Of a stretch of 64,000 nucleotides of DNA, positions 34,855 to 46,226 are shown piece after piece. The notes beneath the pieces were generated by a model that was not told the origin of the DNA, did no database searches, and saw only the letters and a program-made list of their open reading frames with translations. Both the position numbers and the translations under genes were made by a program. Positions within the stretch are counted from its first letter, which is position 1, and every line of letters starts with the position of its first letter. The stretch covers positions 186,001 through 250,000 of the forward strand of contig WAID01000005.1 of assembly GCA_016584495.1 (NCBI GenBank). Reading direction: 5' to 3'. Origin of the DNA: Celoporthe dispersa (taxonomy: Eukaryota; Ascomycota; Sordariomycetes; Diaporthales; Cryphonectriaceae).

Positions 34855-35910
34855 CGCGATGGACGAACTATGACGGAGACATTCAAGTGAGGGGAAGCGT
34901 TCCTGAAGGAGCGGCAGAGACAGACGAGCTGCTCTTGCGGGAGGCGATGTCGATGTCGATGTCGAGGCCGAGATCGAGATCGGAGAGGGGAAGGGACGAA
35001 GGGAGGAGAACCAAGGCGGGGTTGATGTGTGGTCTGCAGGCTGGTCAACAGGAGAGAGGAGGAGAAAGAAGCAGAGAGAAAAAAAAGAAGAGAGGATGGA
35101 TGTCAGCTCTAGGATCAGCGTGGATCTGGGTTGGGTCTGCCTAGTTTGCTCCGTAGCTGCCGGGCATCCTAAGCAGAGCAAACCAATTCGTTCCTGCAGA
35201 TGTTTGTTTTGGCTGGTGAGATCAGATGAGCCGAGGGCAGCTACAGTGCCTCAGACAGTACGAACGCGCCATCTTCTGGTGTTTACTGGTATATCCGCAC
35301 CAAGATACAGAACGCGGGTACTACGGTGCATAGTGTGGGCGCGCGTGCTCTCCTCGCGTCTTGGCAGGTCGGGCAGAGCCTTAAGCCGTCCCGCCGCAGG
35401 GGTTGGTCCCAATATGACGTCCCGTTGGTGGGCTCTCAATCGCCCGCTAACACAAACACTATAACAGAAACCGCCATACCGTGCATCCAGGCACCTCGTA
35501 GCCCAAGGCTTGTTGTTATTGCGCCTCATGTATATTTACTTAATTCAAAAGGTCTCCATGAAGCGAGGAAACGAACCCCTCTCATCAATGCCACAACTTG
35601 GTCTCGATGCGGAGACATAACGTAGCCACAGACAGCCAAGCGAGGTTCCGCTGCACCACAGTACTTCTACGTGTGCGCTACTACGAATCGTACTGTGTGG
35701 CACTATGACCATCTCACAGGGATTCCCCGTCCGCTTGGGAGGGCCCCACTAAAAAGTCCCAAAGATCGACTTGGATTTTTCGACCTTTTGACACTTCGAC
35801 CCTTTACGAGCGACTGCCCTCAAATATCGCAATCGATACCTTACAACAACTCCAGACCTGCCCTCCACAAAGCCGACTACAGCTGTATCTGGATCAGCCA
35901 TCTATCCACT
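34855..35910. promoter_or_regulatory. divergent promoter region CWH43/UTP6
   Basis: About 1 kb between two divergent housekeeping genes. It holds a GA/CT-rich leader next to CWH43 (35040-35100). No RNA gene is convincing. Confidence 0.45.
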
Positions 35911-37222
35911 ATGGCTAATGTCGCGGAGAAGGCTCGCTTTCACCTCGAGCGGGCGGTCCCGCAGCTGCGCGAGTTCGAGGAGAAGGAGATCTTCTCAAAG
36001 GTGAGCACACCTCGTCCTCCAGGCGACGACCATCACGAAATGTGTGCTAACCAGATCCCCCGTCTTCCCTCATCGTAGGAAGAGATCCGCACCATCGTCT
36101 CGAAACGCACGGCCCACGAGCACCTCGTCCTCGGTCCCCGCTGCACCCCCTCTCACTTCCAAGACTACGCCGCCTGGGAGCTCTCACTCGACCGCCTCCG
36201 ACAGAAACGCTGCGTCCGCAAGAAGATCAAACACTCTACCTCGCACGCCTCCAACGCCCGCGTCTTCAACATCTATGAGCGCGGCGTGTTCCGGCATCCG
36301 GGCTCCCTCGCCCTCTGGAAAGAATACCTCGACTATGCTGCCCGTGTGAAAGCTACCAAGAGGTGGCGGAAGATCGTCACGCGTGCCCTAAGGCTGCACC
36401 CTATGGATGTGAGCCTGTGGGTTATGGCGGGACGGAGGGCCGCCGCGGATGGGGATGTCGATGGCGCGAGGGGCCTGTTCATGAGGGGCTGTCGGTTCTA
36501 TACTGCGGGAGAAGAGCTGTGGGTGGAGTACGCGAGAATGGAGATGGAGTGGCTGGGCAAGATGGACAAGAAGGGCAAGGGGGCCGGCAAGAAGGAACAT
36601 GAAGGCTCGATGGCCGCGCATGCAGCTCAAGAGGAGGATGTCATGATGTTCGATGAGGATGAGGACGAGGATGAGTTTGGTGACGGTGGAGACGGGAACG
36701 TCATCATCCCGGATCCACTGTCGGGCGGACAGAATGCCAAGGCGAAGGAGGCAGACAAGATCCTTGAGGAAGAGGCGATCAAGAAGCTCGAAAAGAGCCC
36801 CGCACTCGAGGGCGCCATACCAAAGGCCATCTTTGATGTCGCCACGAAACAGCCGTTCTGGAGCGCAGAGGCGGGCGAGGGCTTCTTCGACATGTTTTCC
36901 GAGTTCACGACGGTCTCGGCCCAGCCCGCCCTCATCGGCCACGTCCTGGACTCAATGAGGGAAGACCAGCCCACACATCCTTCGACCTGCAGCTGTCTGA
37001 TCCGACAGCCGCTTATAGGGGTGGACGCCGCGACGGCCGCGTTCCCGAGCGCTGCGCGACGTGCTGGCAAGGATCAAGACACAGATGGAGGCAACTGAGG
37101 ACAAGGCGAAACTGGCTACGAAGGTGTTGGCATGGATCGATCCCGTCCTCGCAAGGGAGGGTCTGGACGAGGGCCTGCGGACGGTGTTGGAACACACGAA
37201 GCGGAAGCTTGAGCGCCGATAA
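35911..37222 (+). CDS. UTP6: U3 snoRNP/SSU-processome protein Utp6, one frameshift near the end
   Basis: Utp6 is a nucleolar component of the SSU processome needed for 18S rRNA maturation. The model is exon 1 35911-36000, intron 36001-36078 (GTGAGC...TAG) and exon 2 36079-37222. The Utp6 N-terminal signature is MANVAEKARFHLERAVPQLR, then EFEEKEIFSKEE after splicing. HAT repeats follow (FNIYERGVFRHPGSLALWKEY, RALRLHPMDVSLWVMAG). An acidic insert DEDEDEDEFGDG precedes the C-terminal half with QPLIGVD. At CCC 37044-37046 the frame changes. Continuing in the next frame gives ALRDVLARIKTQME and WIDPVLAREGLDEG, the expected C-terminus, to TAA 37220-37222. UTP6 is essential in yeast, so this break is very likely a sequence error. 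Confidence 0.9.
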
Positions 37223-37319
37223 GACAGGCGCCTAGGACAGCCTCCCGGTATCTAATACACCACACCTCCGGAGACAAGACCAGAGGTACACCTACCACCT
37301 CTCGTTTAGGATGGCAAGG

Positions 37320-38477
37320 TCAGCTGGAGCCGGCACCACCGCCTCTCTCCTCCGCCAAGGCCACGAGGAACTTCCACTCCTCCTCGCCCACCCTGCTCAC
37401 GCTCAACCGCGACTGCTTCAGCATCTGCATATTCTCCAGGGGCCCGCCCGCCTTGCCCAGCTCGCGCATCTCCTTCAGCCTGATGGGCTCGCGGAACTTG
37501 GTGCGGAACTCGACGTGCACGACGCTCCACCTCGGGTCGGAGGGGGGAGGACTTGGGGTCGTAGTAGGGGTTCTTGGGGTCCTGGGCGGATACTGGGGAT
37601 GTCATCAGCGAGGCTCTGGCGGGCTAAATATGAGCAAGCAAGGGAAAGAAAAGAAATAAAGAAGAAAAAATGAGAAGAAGAAGAAGAAATGATTCATGTG
37701 GTTGGTCTCCAGGAGGGTAAGAGGAAACGTACGGTCGGGTGAATGCTCCTGCACGATCTCCATGGTCCCAACGATGCCCGGCTCCTTGCAGTTGGAATGT
37801 GAAAAGAAAGCGAGGTCGCCCTTCTTCATCGCTCTCAGGTTGTTGCGCGCTGTGGAGCTGTCAGCCAGTGTCCCCACGTCCAGAGCAGCCTCGCCTGCGG
37901 TAGGAACCTCGCATGAACTTACCCACGTAGTTTCTGATACCTGCACTCTCGTCTGTCAGCAGCACACCACCATCGCATGCGTCTGCCCTGGGGGGATGAA
38001 GAACGCACCATCCCAAGGCTCAGCCTCCGTCCTGGCCGCGAGGTCATCGATGGAGAATGAGATATCCTTGCCCCTCTCGTAGCGCGTCTCGGGTTCCGCC
38101 TTCATGAGCCAGTACTGCCGACGACCAGCAGCCACCCCCTGGGTCGCGCCCTCGAGTGCCTGCCCCCGCCCTCGCCTTCGGTATCGGCCTTGGACTGACG
38201 CACGGTGGACTTTTTTCGCCGTCTTGCTGGTCCTTGCTCCGTTCTCCTCGGCCTCATCCTCCTCCTTCTCCTCCACTGCCACGGCCGGCGCCGACTTGCC
38301 TGGCGCCTTCGCCCTCGAGGCCTTTGTCTCTGCCTTTGGCGCAGAGCGTCGTGGTGCAGCTGCCTCCCCGCCAGCCTTTGCTGTCGAGGCTGAGGTCTTC
38401 TGGCGCGTCGACCGTCGTGGCGGCGGCGCGTCGCCTGCAGCGTCGTCGGCCTGAGCTGACAACTTGCGCTTGGGCAT
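37320..38477 (-). CDS. EVE-domain protein (thymocyte nuclear protein 1-like), with an 18-nt microexon and a frameshift
   Basis: EVE domains are PUA-like folds that bind modified bases. The model is exon 1 38477-38009, exon 2 37940-37923 (18 nt), exon 3 37849-37734 and exon 4 37592-37320. The N-terminal 110 residues are basic and Ala/Lys-rich (PKRKLSAQ, RRSTRQKT), like a nuclear-localisation region. The EVE core follows: YWLMKAEPETRYERGKDISF, SIDDLA, WDGIRNYVARNNLRAMKKGD, FFSHSNCKEPGIVGTMEIV and PYYDPKSS. At G6 37542-37547 (C6 in the gene) one base fewer restores DPRWSVVHVEF and the end RVGEEEWKFLVALAEE. It is convergent with UTP6, about 100 bp apart. Confidence 0.87.
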
Positions 38478-39348
38478 CTTGACCAGGCGTGCCCTGTCCC
38501 TGTCGGCCAATTGATCACGGCGATAAGGTTTCGCGTGCGGTCCTCTCGTGGCTCGAGCTTGAGCCCTCCCTCTGTGTGGTCTCTTTGAGGGTGGAAGGTG
38601 TGGTATGGCCAGCGGTGTCTGGCCCAGGGAAGTGTAGTCCTTCTGCTTCTGAGGTGTGTGGTCTGCCGTGACGAGTAGAGAGCTTGGACCACTCATGCGC
38701 CGTTGCAGGGGGGGCAGGGGGGGGGGAGAAGGCGCTGTTGCAGCCACCACCAGGCAAGCTTGGAGAGGCAGAGAAAAAGAGGAAGAATAAGGTGTCTCGA
38801 CTTGGCAAGTTCCCAGTGGTGAAAGCAAATGATTTTGTCAGAGGTCTTGTATGTATATTCTGACCACTTAAGTATGCACAGCTACACAGTGGAATGGAGT
38901 TTAGCGGGGGGAACACACTGGAAGGCCTCACTCATCCCTCTTGTCTATCAAGTCTAATTGATGTATGCAACACCTACGCTTCAATCCTACACAGCGTCAC
39001 GCCAACGCAGGTGATCATCGCAACCGCTAAATCGCTAGGGAGGATTTGGCTAGTTTTCACCGGATGAAACTATTTCGCCGAGAATGCCCGCAAAACAGTT
39101 TCGACTGCTGGGTGAAAAAGAGGTTCAGAGCATAGGGCTCAAAACGCCAGAAAGCCAGGCCAGAAAGCCAGAAAAGATTGCTTAATATGCTTAGTCATCA
39201 CAGTCTTGGCCTGAATGTATGGCTTACAACGGCTGCCAGCTATTCAGCACGCTCGCTGGTAGTCTGGGCTTACTCTTGCGTACGTGAGGCTATTCAAAAG
39301 CATCAGAGACACTGAACAGGTGGATGCCGTGGTGTTGATAGTGTATCT
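38478..39348. other. intergenic, boundary of the transposon-rich half
   Basis: No gene is seen. Near 39147-39170 a GCCAGAAAGCCAG-type short repeat occurs, and the stretch probably includes the 3' terminal region of the MULE that follows. A matching terminal inverted repeat could not be confirmed by eye. Confidence 0.35.
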
Positions 39349-42180
39349 CTATCTGTACGGCGTCCAGTTGTGGCCACCCTGGGGCTGTGAGCCGCGTGGA
39401 GTGCCTGGCGGAGGCTGCCAGGCTGGCTGCCACCGATATTGTTGGTATGCCACCGGTGCACCCGATGCCCTGGATGCCGGAAGCGCCCCCGGGTGTGCCA
39501 TCGTGAACGCCGTTGCTGGCTGTATGCCCAGAGCCCTTAGTGTTTCTGTTCTGTATTGCTGAAACTCGTCGATCTGTGCTGTCAGCATCGCCAACTGTTG
39601 ACCTTGCTGCTCTAGCAAGGTCAACAACGCTGGGTCTGTTGACGATGTGGCCTTGCTGCCAGCCTTGCCACACCTTTTCACCACCCGCCCGCCCTGTGTA
39701 TGTGCTCGCCGTGATGCCTGTGATTGTGCCAGGAGCTCAACACCAGTTTCATCGTGGGAGGGTTCGCGTCGGGTGAGCTGGCTGTTGATCGTGAACATGC
39801 GAGGCACGGTTTGAGGACCTTGTCGAGGGCACTGGCGCCAGCCAGAAAGGCTTCTCGGATCGGGTTCTTCTCGTCGGGCAAGCACTGCATGAGAAAGAGG
39901 CTGTAACTGTTAGAATGTGCTTTCTGTGAAAAGACGGGCCACTTACCATATCCTCAATGAGATGCCAATGTACGTCAACATCCTCAAGAGCCAATATCCT
40001 ATTGCTAGCAAGCAGCTTTTGAATCTCATGCTTGCATGGCAAGCCCATCTGTTCCTTGAACTGACCAGTGCAAGGTGTCGATCTTCGTGGCATATCACGC
40101 AAGGCCTGGAGATATTGCTGATGGATCTGCCTCAGTGCTTGCCGGCTGACTCGACGAGATAATGGCTTTAGCATCTCGATGTCCTCGAATGCAACGAAAG
40201 CCCTAGAGTTCTCTTTACCGTATTGAATCAGATAAAGGCTCCTTCTTATACGAATCATCTGTGTGATAGACTGGTACAGTCGAACGAGGTCAGCTAGCTG
40301 GCTACGCATAAACCTTTTCAACTCAGTGTGGGCGCCTTGTATACGAGAGGACGAGTAGATGCCGAAGTTCCTGTACCCTTGCGTAGCAAAGCGAGCCCAC
40401 TCGTAACGCCAAGGCAAATACTGGTTCTGTATATACTCAAGTAGAGCTAGAAGCTTATTAGTATAGAGAATCCAGTGTAAATGCCTGAAGGAGAAAACCG
40501 ACCGGTCTGTCTGGAGAAATGGCGTACAATGGACTGCCACGCTTTCCAGAAATCTTCTTCTGTACTGGCCAACGTAAGAGTCCGCCAGGCCTCCAAGAAA
40601 ACCCTCGTGGGTTTCGCTCCAGTGATCAGCTTCGTGGTCGACAGGTCCAAGCAGGCCGTTGGCTGAGGGGTCAAGACTACCCTGTTCATCGCTAACAAGG
40701 GCTGAAGCGATGTCCTCAGCCTTGCTGATAACGTCTTGATCGTATGCCTGATGACGAGCCTCGAGATCGTCGTCATCGCCAAACGCTGGCTGGCTAGAAG
40801 GCATTGCTGGGATATTACTACTATCATTCTCTTCACGATCAACGCCCTTAGGATTAGCCCCAGTTCCGTACCACTTTTTCCTCATATGGTAGGCGACGTT
40901 CTTATTGATATGCCAGATGCATAGTTGTTGCTGTACGCCAGCGTACAGATCCTCATAAGCAGCAGCTTTCTTGAATGCTAGACATAGATCGCTAATAATG
41001 GTTCTCGGCGGAGGGATGTGGAGGTCGGCAGCAAGGGATTTCAACTGTGCAAGGATCCAAGCATAATCGGATTCAGTTTCGCCTGAGGAAAGGACGAAGG
41101 CAATGCAGTAGTTCGTATGGATCGACGTTATGCCTGTAATCTGGCATAGAGGCATATCGAAGAAGTTTACCTAGTAGATTGTATAGTTAGCAGCTTTCCC
41201 AGCTTGGTGAATAGATGACTTATCTGACCTTATACGTATTGTCAATCATCAACAGATCAGGATGCTTTTTCCACATGTTAAGGCACCACTGATAGGTCCA
41301 AAATATCCTTGTAATGCGGCCATCTTCTCGGTAGACCTTGTACGCAATGCCGTGATGGCGATGGTTGCGTTCAAGGTGCTCAAGAAAACAATTGTATGGC
41401 AGAGAGTGGGCCATACTTCTCGCAGCGAAGCTTGGCTTGAATGTTGCGCACATCCTCAGCAGTCACAGGCATATTTTCCGCGCGGATTGGGTAAAAGGCT
41501 ATTGTTGAGGTAGATCGAGTGGATGCTGATGCTGTTGGCTGGTCGCCCCAACAGAATGCTGGGTTGATGGCATCGAGGGATGTATTGAACGGTGATTGTA
41601 CGAGGCCATTCGCAGGCTCGTCGTCGCCAGTTGCTTGGTGAAGATCAAGGTCGCCGCGTAGAAAAGCCGCGATCTTCTCAGAAGAGTGCTGGGCAAGAGT
41701 CAACCGTTCCACCCATTGCTCAACAACACCGGGATGGGAATCCCTCCACCAACGGCGGAGGACTGGGTTCGAGATGATATTCGTTGCTGGCGGGTGGTTG
41801 TGATGGTTCAGGATAGTGCCCTTCTTCTCAACGAAGCCGACTTTCCATTGCCCACTGGCATGCAAACAGATCTTCGCGTGCCAGGTGCAGCCTGTCTTGC
41901 ATGAAAAGTCTGTTCGATCGCCTGAAGAGGCATCTCGACGCGTTTTGTTGTTGTTTCGCTGGCAGTGATAATCGTACCGAATTACCTGGCCAGCTGGATC
42001 GTAAGCGTCGAATTTCTTTCTGAGACTTGAGCTTTTGAGCGAAAAAGGATATCGAGCTGAAGAGCAGAGCGAACGAAGGGCATCCTCTGCTGCCCCATGG
42101 TCTGCAAAAAGGGTATTGCAGATGGAAAGGTCCGTGTATGAGGAGGGCTGTTCTATCGACGCGTTTGGGCGTACAGACAT
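39349..42180 (-). mobile_element. Mutator-like (MULE) transposase gene, nearly complete
   Basis: The coding strand is minus. The model is exon 1 42180-41229, intron 41228-41171 (GTCAGA donor, GCTAAC branch, TAG), exon 2 41170-39947, intron from 39946 (GTAAGT) and exon 3 to 39349. The N-terminus is FAR1-like, a zinc-type DNA-binding region with YDYHCQRNNN, CKTGCTWHAKI and NHHNHPP. The MULE catalytic core shows DLLMIDNTYK and RTIISDLCLAF, followed by CIWHINKNV. A SWIM-like CxC/GLPCKHEI motif comes next. At A4 41385-41388 one base fewer restores QLFLEHLERNHRHHG. The C-terminal exon has more than one plausible frame. The element looks young: no nonsense codons occur in the core, unlike the neighbouring Copia and Crypton. 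Confidence 0.8.
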
Positions 42181-42499
42181 CGTTTTGGGCCCAGGAAAAA
42201 AAGCTTGAGAGTTATATAACGATGGGGAGGGCTGATAGGACGAGTTTCGTGGTACTAGGGCAAGGAAATGTGGTGTTGTTGATAGTTCAGGTTGAGGGCG
42301 CTGGTTGATTGCTAGTGAGGAAAGTCACGATGTGAACCGTGGTGGGTGGAGGGCGTGGTGGAAAAACAATGGCTAGTTCTAAAAGGGTTTAACGCGCGTT
42401 GATTTACCAGTTCCTCCCTGGCGATGTAGCGTTTGAGAATATTATCTGTCAGACTAGGAAAGCCTGGCACGGCCAGCCGGCTAGATGAAGGCTCCGGAT

Positions 42500-42526
42500 G
42501 AAGACCCCCCCCCTGAGGGGGTCTTC
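42500..42526. repeat. perfect 10-bp inverted repeat (hairpin)
   Basis: GAAGACCCCC and GGGGGTCTTC flank a 7-nt spacer. The palindrome lies between the MULE and the Copia element and may mark an element end. Confidence 0.8.
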
Positions 42527-42700
42527 ACCAGGGGCCGATAAAGGAGTGCACGGCCATCGAATAGAACGGTTCCTGAATAGCCTGAATGGTCTCAGTCAAT
42601 GCCGCGGGACCTGGCTCCCCAGGGCGAAAGGCTTCAGGGAGGCCTTTCAGGCCAGAGGGTCAGGGAACCAGTCCCCGGGCTTCGCACTGACCTTGCCTGA

Positions 42701-42848
42701 TGTGTACCGTTGCTATATAAATAGGTGTACTGCTACCTCTGGGACCTGAATAGAGGGAAGCAGCCAGAATAGAGACCTTTTGCACCGTTCTGCTAGGCAT
42801 TTCATGCAGCAGAGACTTTCCCCCTGAAATCTGACAGGTTATGAGCCC
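42701..42848 (+). repeat. probable 5' LTR end and primer-binding site of the second Copia element
   Basis: A TATATAAATA box at 42713 lies upstream of a TG...CA-bounded stretch ending at about 42836 (TCTGACA). Directly after it, GGTTATGAGCCC (42837-42848) is complementary to the anticodon stem-loop of initiator tRNA-Met. Copia and Ty5 use a half-molecule of that tRNA as primer in just this way. The left LTR border is uncertain and no second LTR is present in the window. Confidence 0.5.
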
Positions 42849-42912
42849 GGCCAGCAACGCCGGGTTATTCGAACTATCCTCTTCAACACTATCGTGAACA
42901 TTGCCAGCGACT

Positions 42913-45392
42913 ATGGCCCCTAGCATGCGTGCTCAGGCGAGCTCCCAACAAGGCATAGGCTCGCAGCATCAGGAAAGGGAACCCGAGGCCGGTGGAACAA
43001 TGGAAGAGACGACGGAGGAAGAAGACCCCTTCGTACTGACGGTCAAGGACGTCGAATGGTCTCTCATCCAAGTAAGGAAGGAGCAGTTGCTGACGGCTGA
43101 CAACTATCGAACCTGGAGCGCCTCAATGAAGGGCCTGATGAGGATAGCTGGCCTCGCCCTGGAAAACCTCGACGCTCTCGACGATATGGCGGACCTGAGG
43201 TTAGGCATAGCCCTCAGAGGAGCTATCAGCATCAGCGTACTGGCAACAATTTCTTCCAACCTCTCTGGAAAGTCTATCTGGAGGTCCATGAGGAATATTT
43301 ATAGTATCTCAGAGCCAGTACAGAAGCAGATCTGGATGAGCGAGCTCCTAGCGCTCAAGCTCAAGGACAGTGCGAGGGATTACGCCGGCAGGTTCCTGGC
43401 ACTGATCAACGACCTCACCAGCGCCGGCATTGCCCTGAATAGCGAATGGGCCACTCTCATGTTCATCGAGGGAGCTAGAAAAGGAGCGCCAGAATGGTCT
43501 GCATGCGCTCGAACAGCTCTCAGGGACAATCCGATGGTTGAGCTAGAAAAGCTGATGGCGGATCTCATTAACAAGTGCCACACTCACGCTGAGGAAAAAG
43601 GCCAGAACAAGAAGGCTATGAACTTCTCAAGCTCCGGAAAGAGCGACTGGAAAAAGGAGGTGGAGTGCTACAACTGTGGCAAGAAAGGCCACCTCAGGCG
43701 CGAATGCCGTAAGGAAGGCGGCGGCGCGTACAACCCGAATAACAATGGCAGTAGCAATGGAGAAGGAGGGAAAAGCAGAAAGGGAAGGAATGGCGACAAC
43801 GTCCAGAACTCAGGAAGGAGCAACCAGATCGCCAGCGCTCCCTCGCCTCCTCCAAACTTCGACCACCCCATCGGAGGGCCCTCCAGCTGTGCCGTGAGGG
43901 CCTCAACTGATGAAAGCCCCTGGCAATAACTCTGCGAAGCATTGGACCGCCACCTCGCTAGCATCAACACAGAGGAGCTCGAGGACGAGCAGCCCTCAGG
44001 GGATACCGGGCTGGCGATGCTCGCACAGATATACAGCAGCAATAGCCAAGCCCCCTCAATGCGAAATCGCTAGCTATATAACACAAAATCAGACATCCAC
44101 ATCGTCAACTCGGAACAGTAATACTTACCAAATCGCTGGATAAAGACTGAGCAAAAGGATGCCATAATGACTGGAGGCGAGCCTGTATACCCGTCTGCCA
44201 TCGGAGTAGCGAAGGTGCTGCTGGTCACAGGGCACTCGAAGACCGCTAAACGAGCGATAGAACTGATGTACTGCGTCCTGATCGACGGCTTTCCCATCAA
44301 CATCTTCAGCGGCGAACGCCTATACCTCAGCGGAGAGTATGGGTCGAGGATTAACGGAAAGGACGTTCTGTTCGATGCGAAGGGCCAGTGGATCACAGTA
44401 CTGGACGTGCCGAGGTGGGGGTTCTATATGAACGTGGTCAACAATACTCCACTACAGCGATGCCCTCACCAGAAAAGCGCCCAGGCTGTGATGGCTACGC
44501 TTGATGCCGAAGAAAAGAAGCAACTGAAGCTCTAGCATCGACGCCTAGGGCACCCGAGCCCAGAACGGCTGATGAAGACCATTAAGGCGAGCATGGGAAT
44601 GCCTCTAGACCCCAAGAAGGTCGAGTTCCTCCCTTGCAACATCTGCGACGAGGCCACGGCGCCACGGTATCAATCGCACGATCCTATAACCCGTGAAGAG
44701 GAGCCAACAGCTGGCATCCACATCGATGTGGTAACAGTGACCCCCTCCTCATTCAGAGAGTACAGATACGCGTATTTGATGATCGACGACGCGTCCAGGT
44801 ACAAGATCGTTGGTTTCGGGGTCAAGAAGAACGAGGTCCTCGAGAGCATCGTAGCGACGATCAGGCTGTTGAACACACAGAGTCAGCGAATGCCCAAATG
44901 GATCAAGCTGGATAGAGGGAAGGAATTCGTCCCCATTGTGCTGAAGAAGTTCTGCAAGGAAGAGGGCATTCAGTACAGAGAGACAGCCCCATACAACTCG
45001 TATCAGAACTCTGTTGCGGAACGAGGCATTCTTTCCCTGATCAGCACTGCCACGAAGTTCGCAATTCTGACGCAGATTCCTCGAGTGTTCTGATGTTACC
45101 TGATGGATAGTCAGTTCTAGTAATGAATATAATGAGCACCAGAACCATCGAGGGAAAGACACCCTATCAGGCATTCTGGGATAGAATCAACAAGGAGAGG
45201 GATAACCGACCTGACCTCTCTGCCTTCCACATGCCAGGATGCAAGGTAATAATTCATATTCCTGAACAGCAACGAGTGCGCTCAGCGAAGCTCTCGGCAA
45301 AGGGAACGCTGGGAATCTTTCTAGCGATGGCCAACACGCAAAAACAACCGCTAGGTTTCCACAACTTCAATGTGTACTCGTTCGTGGAATAG
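42913..45392 (+). pseudogene. Copia gag-protease-integrase, single frame broken by stops; reverse transcriptase missing
   Basis: One reading frame runs from ATG 42913 to 45093, interrupted by TAA 43927, TAG 44071, TAA 44119 and TAG 44533, then shifts frame. Domains in order are Gag (NYRTWSASMKGLMRIAG), a CCHC knuckle CYNCGKKGHLRREC, and a degenerate protease segment where the active-site Asp seems changed (NTKSDIHIVN). Next come the pre-integrase HRRLGHPSPERL with CNIC, and the integrase core with IHIDVV, KLDRGKEFV and NSVAERG. The part after 45123 is the integrase C-terminal side (KTPYQAFW). No reverse transcriptase or RNase H follows. All four stops can be made from CAA, CAG or TGG by C-to-T or G-to-A change, as RIP does. 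Confidence 0.8.
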
Positions 45393-45724
45393 CGCGTTCT
45401 GAGAACCCCTCATATTACCTTCTATGAGGACTTCCCGCGACGTTGCCGCCTGGCAACGCAACCCAGATGAGGAGGACCACGATGTCCTCCGTTCCTTGCC
45501 TCCCTCACGCGCGCCGCCGTCTGGCATACTGCCGCGCCAAGAAGGAGGGAGTGAAAGAATGGCGCAGAAAGGCGCCTACCTTCGACAACATTCTCAGCAA
45601 GAACGAGAAGGCCATCGTAACAATAGCCTGGCTGGAGGGAAAGGTAGTTGACGAAGCCTAGGAGTCGCTCGCAGAGGGAGAGTATACTGAAAATTAGCGC
45701 TTATTTAACAGGTCCTGGCGCCCG

Positions 45725-45757
45725 TTTACCGGTAAATCGCCCCTTCATTTACCGGTA
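45725..45757. repeat. palindrome TTTACCGGTAAA with a second TTTACCGGTA copy
   Basis: A perfect 12-bp palindrome at 45725-45736 is followed 11 bp later by TTTACCGGTA (45748-45757). It sits between the Copia remnant and the Crypton and may be a terminal or target motif of one of them. Confidence 0.7.
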
Positions 45758-46161
45758 TTTTATCTTGGTCCTGCATACAAATAGAGTTTGATATCATATC
45801 GGATGAAGGTCCGAGGGCGCCGAGGCCTTCAGATGGCCAGATGTTATGAGTTTCAAGGTGCTGTATGCGCGCGGGGTATCGCGGCCGACATCATATCCTC
45901 CAGCAACAGAATCCCTCCTCGCTACCTAGCCCTACCGCCACAGCCACAGCGCTCTAGAAGCCTCCAAAATGCAGATGAATGTTGATGCGAGGCTGATTCC
46001 ACTCATGGGAAGATATCAGTCTGACTGGGCCAAGGCGCTGCACCCGAGCACGCGGAGAGTATACGAGCCGAAATGGCGGGAGTGGACAGTAAGCCGCAAA
46101 GCCCGCCCCGATTGGTTCGATGCGCCAGTGGGCCTGCGCAGTCGCTGATACACAGAAATAC

Positions 46162-46226
46162 TGCGTGCCGGCGACTGCCCGTGGTGGCCGGTGCACAGGA
46201 TTCCGTGTACTGGCGACTGTGGTCTG
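46162..46226 (+). repeat. GGCGACT-type motif, two copies inside Crypton intron 1
   Basis: Two related units (TGCGTGCCGGCGACTG and GTGTACTGGCGACTG) occur within the inferred first intron of the recombinase gene. They share the core GGCGACT with the copies at 47.44-47.52 kb and 48.78-48.85 kb. Confidence 0.55.

Noticed and set aside
35555..35625. tRNA-like sequence on the minus strand (GGTTCGTTTC and a GTCTCC/GGAGAC pair)
   Set aside because: The acceptor, D and anticodon stems do not form with correct spacing; probably chance.
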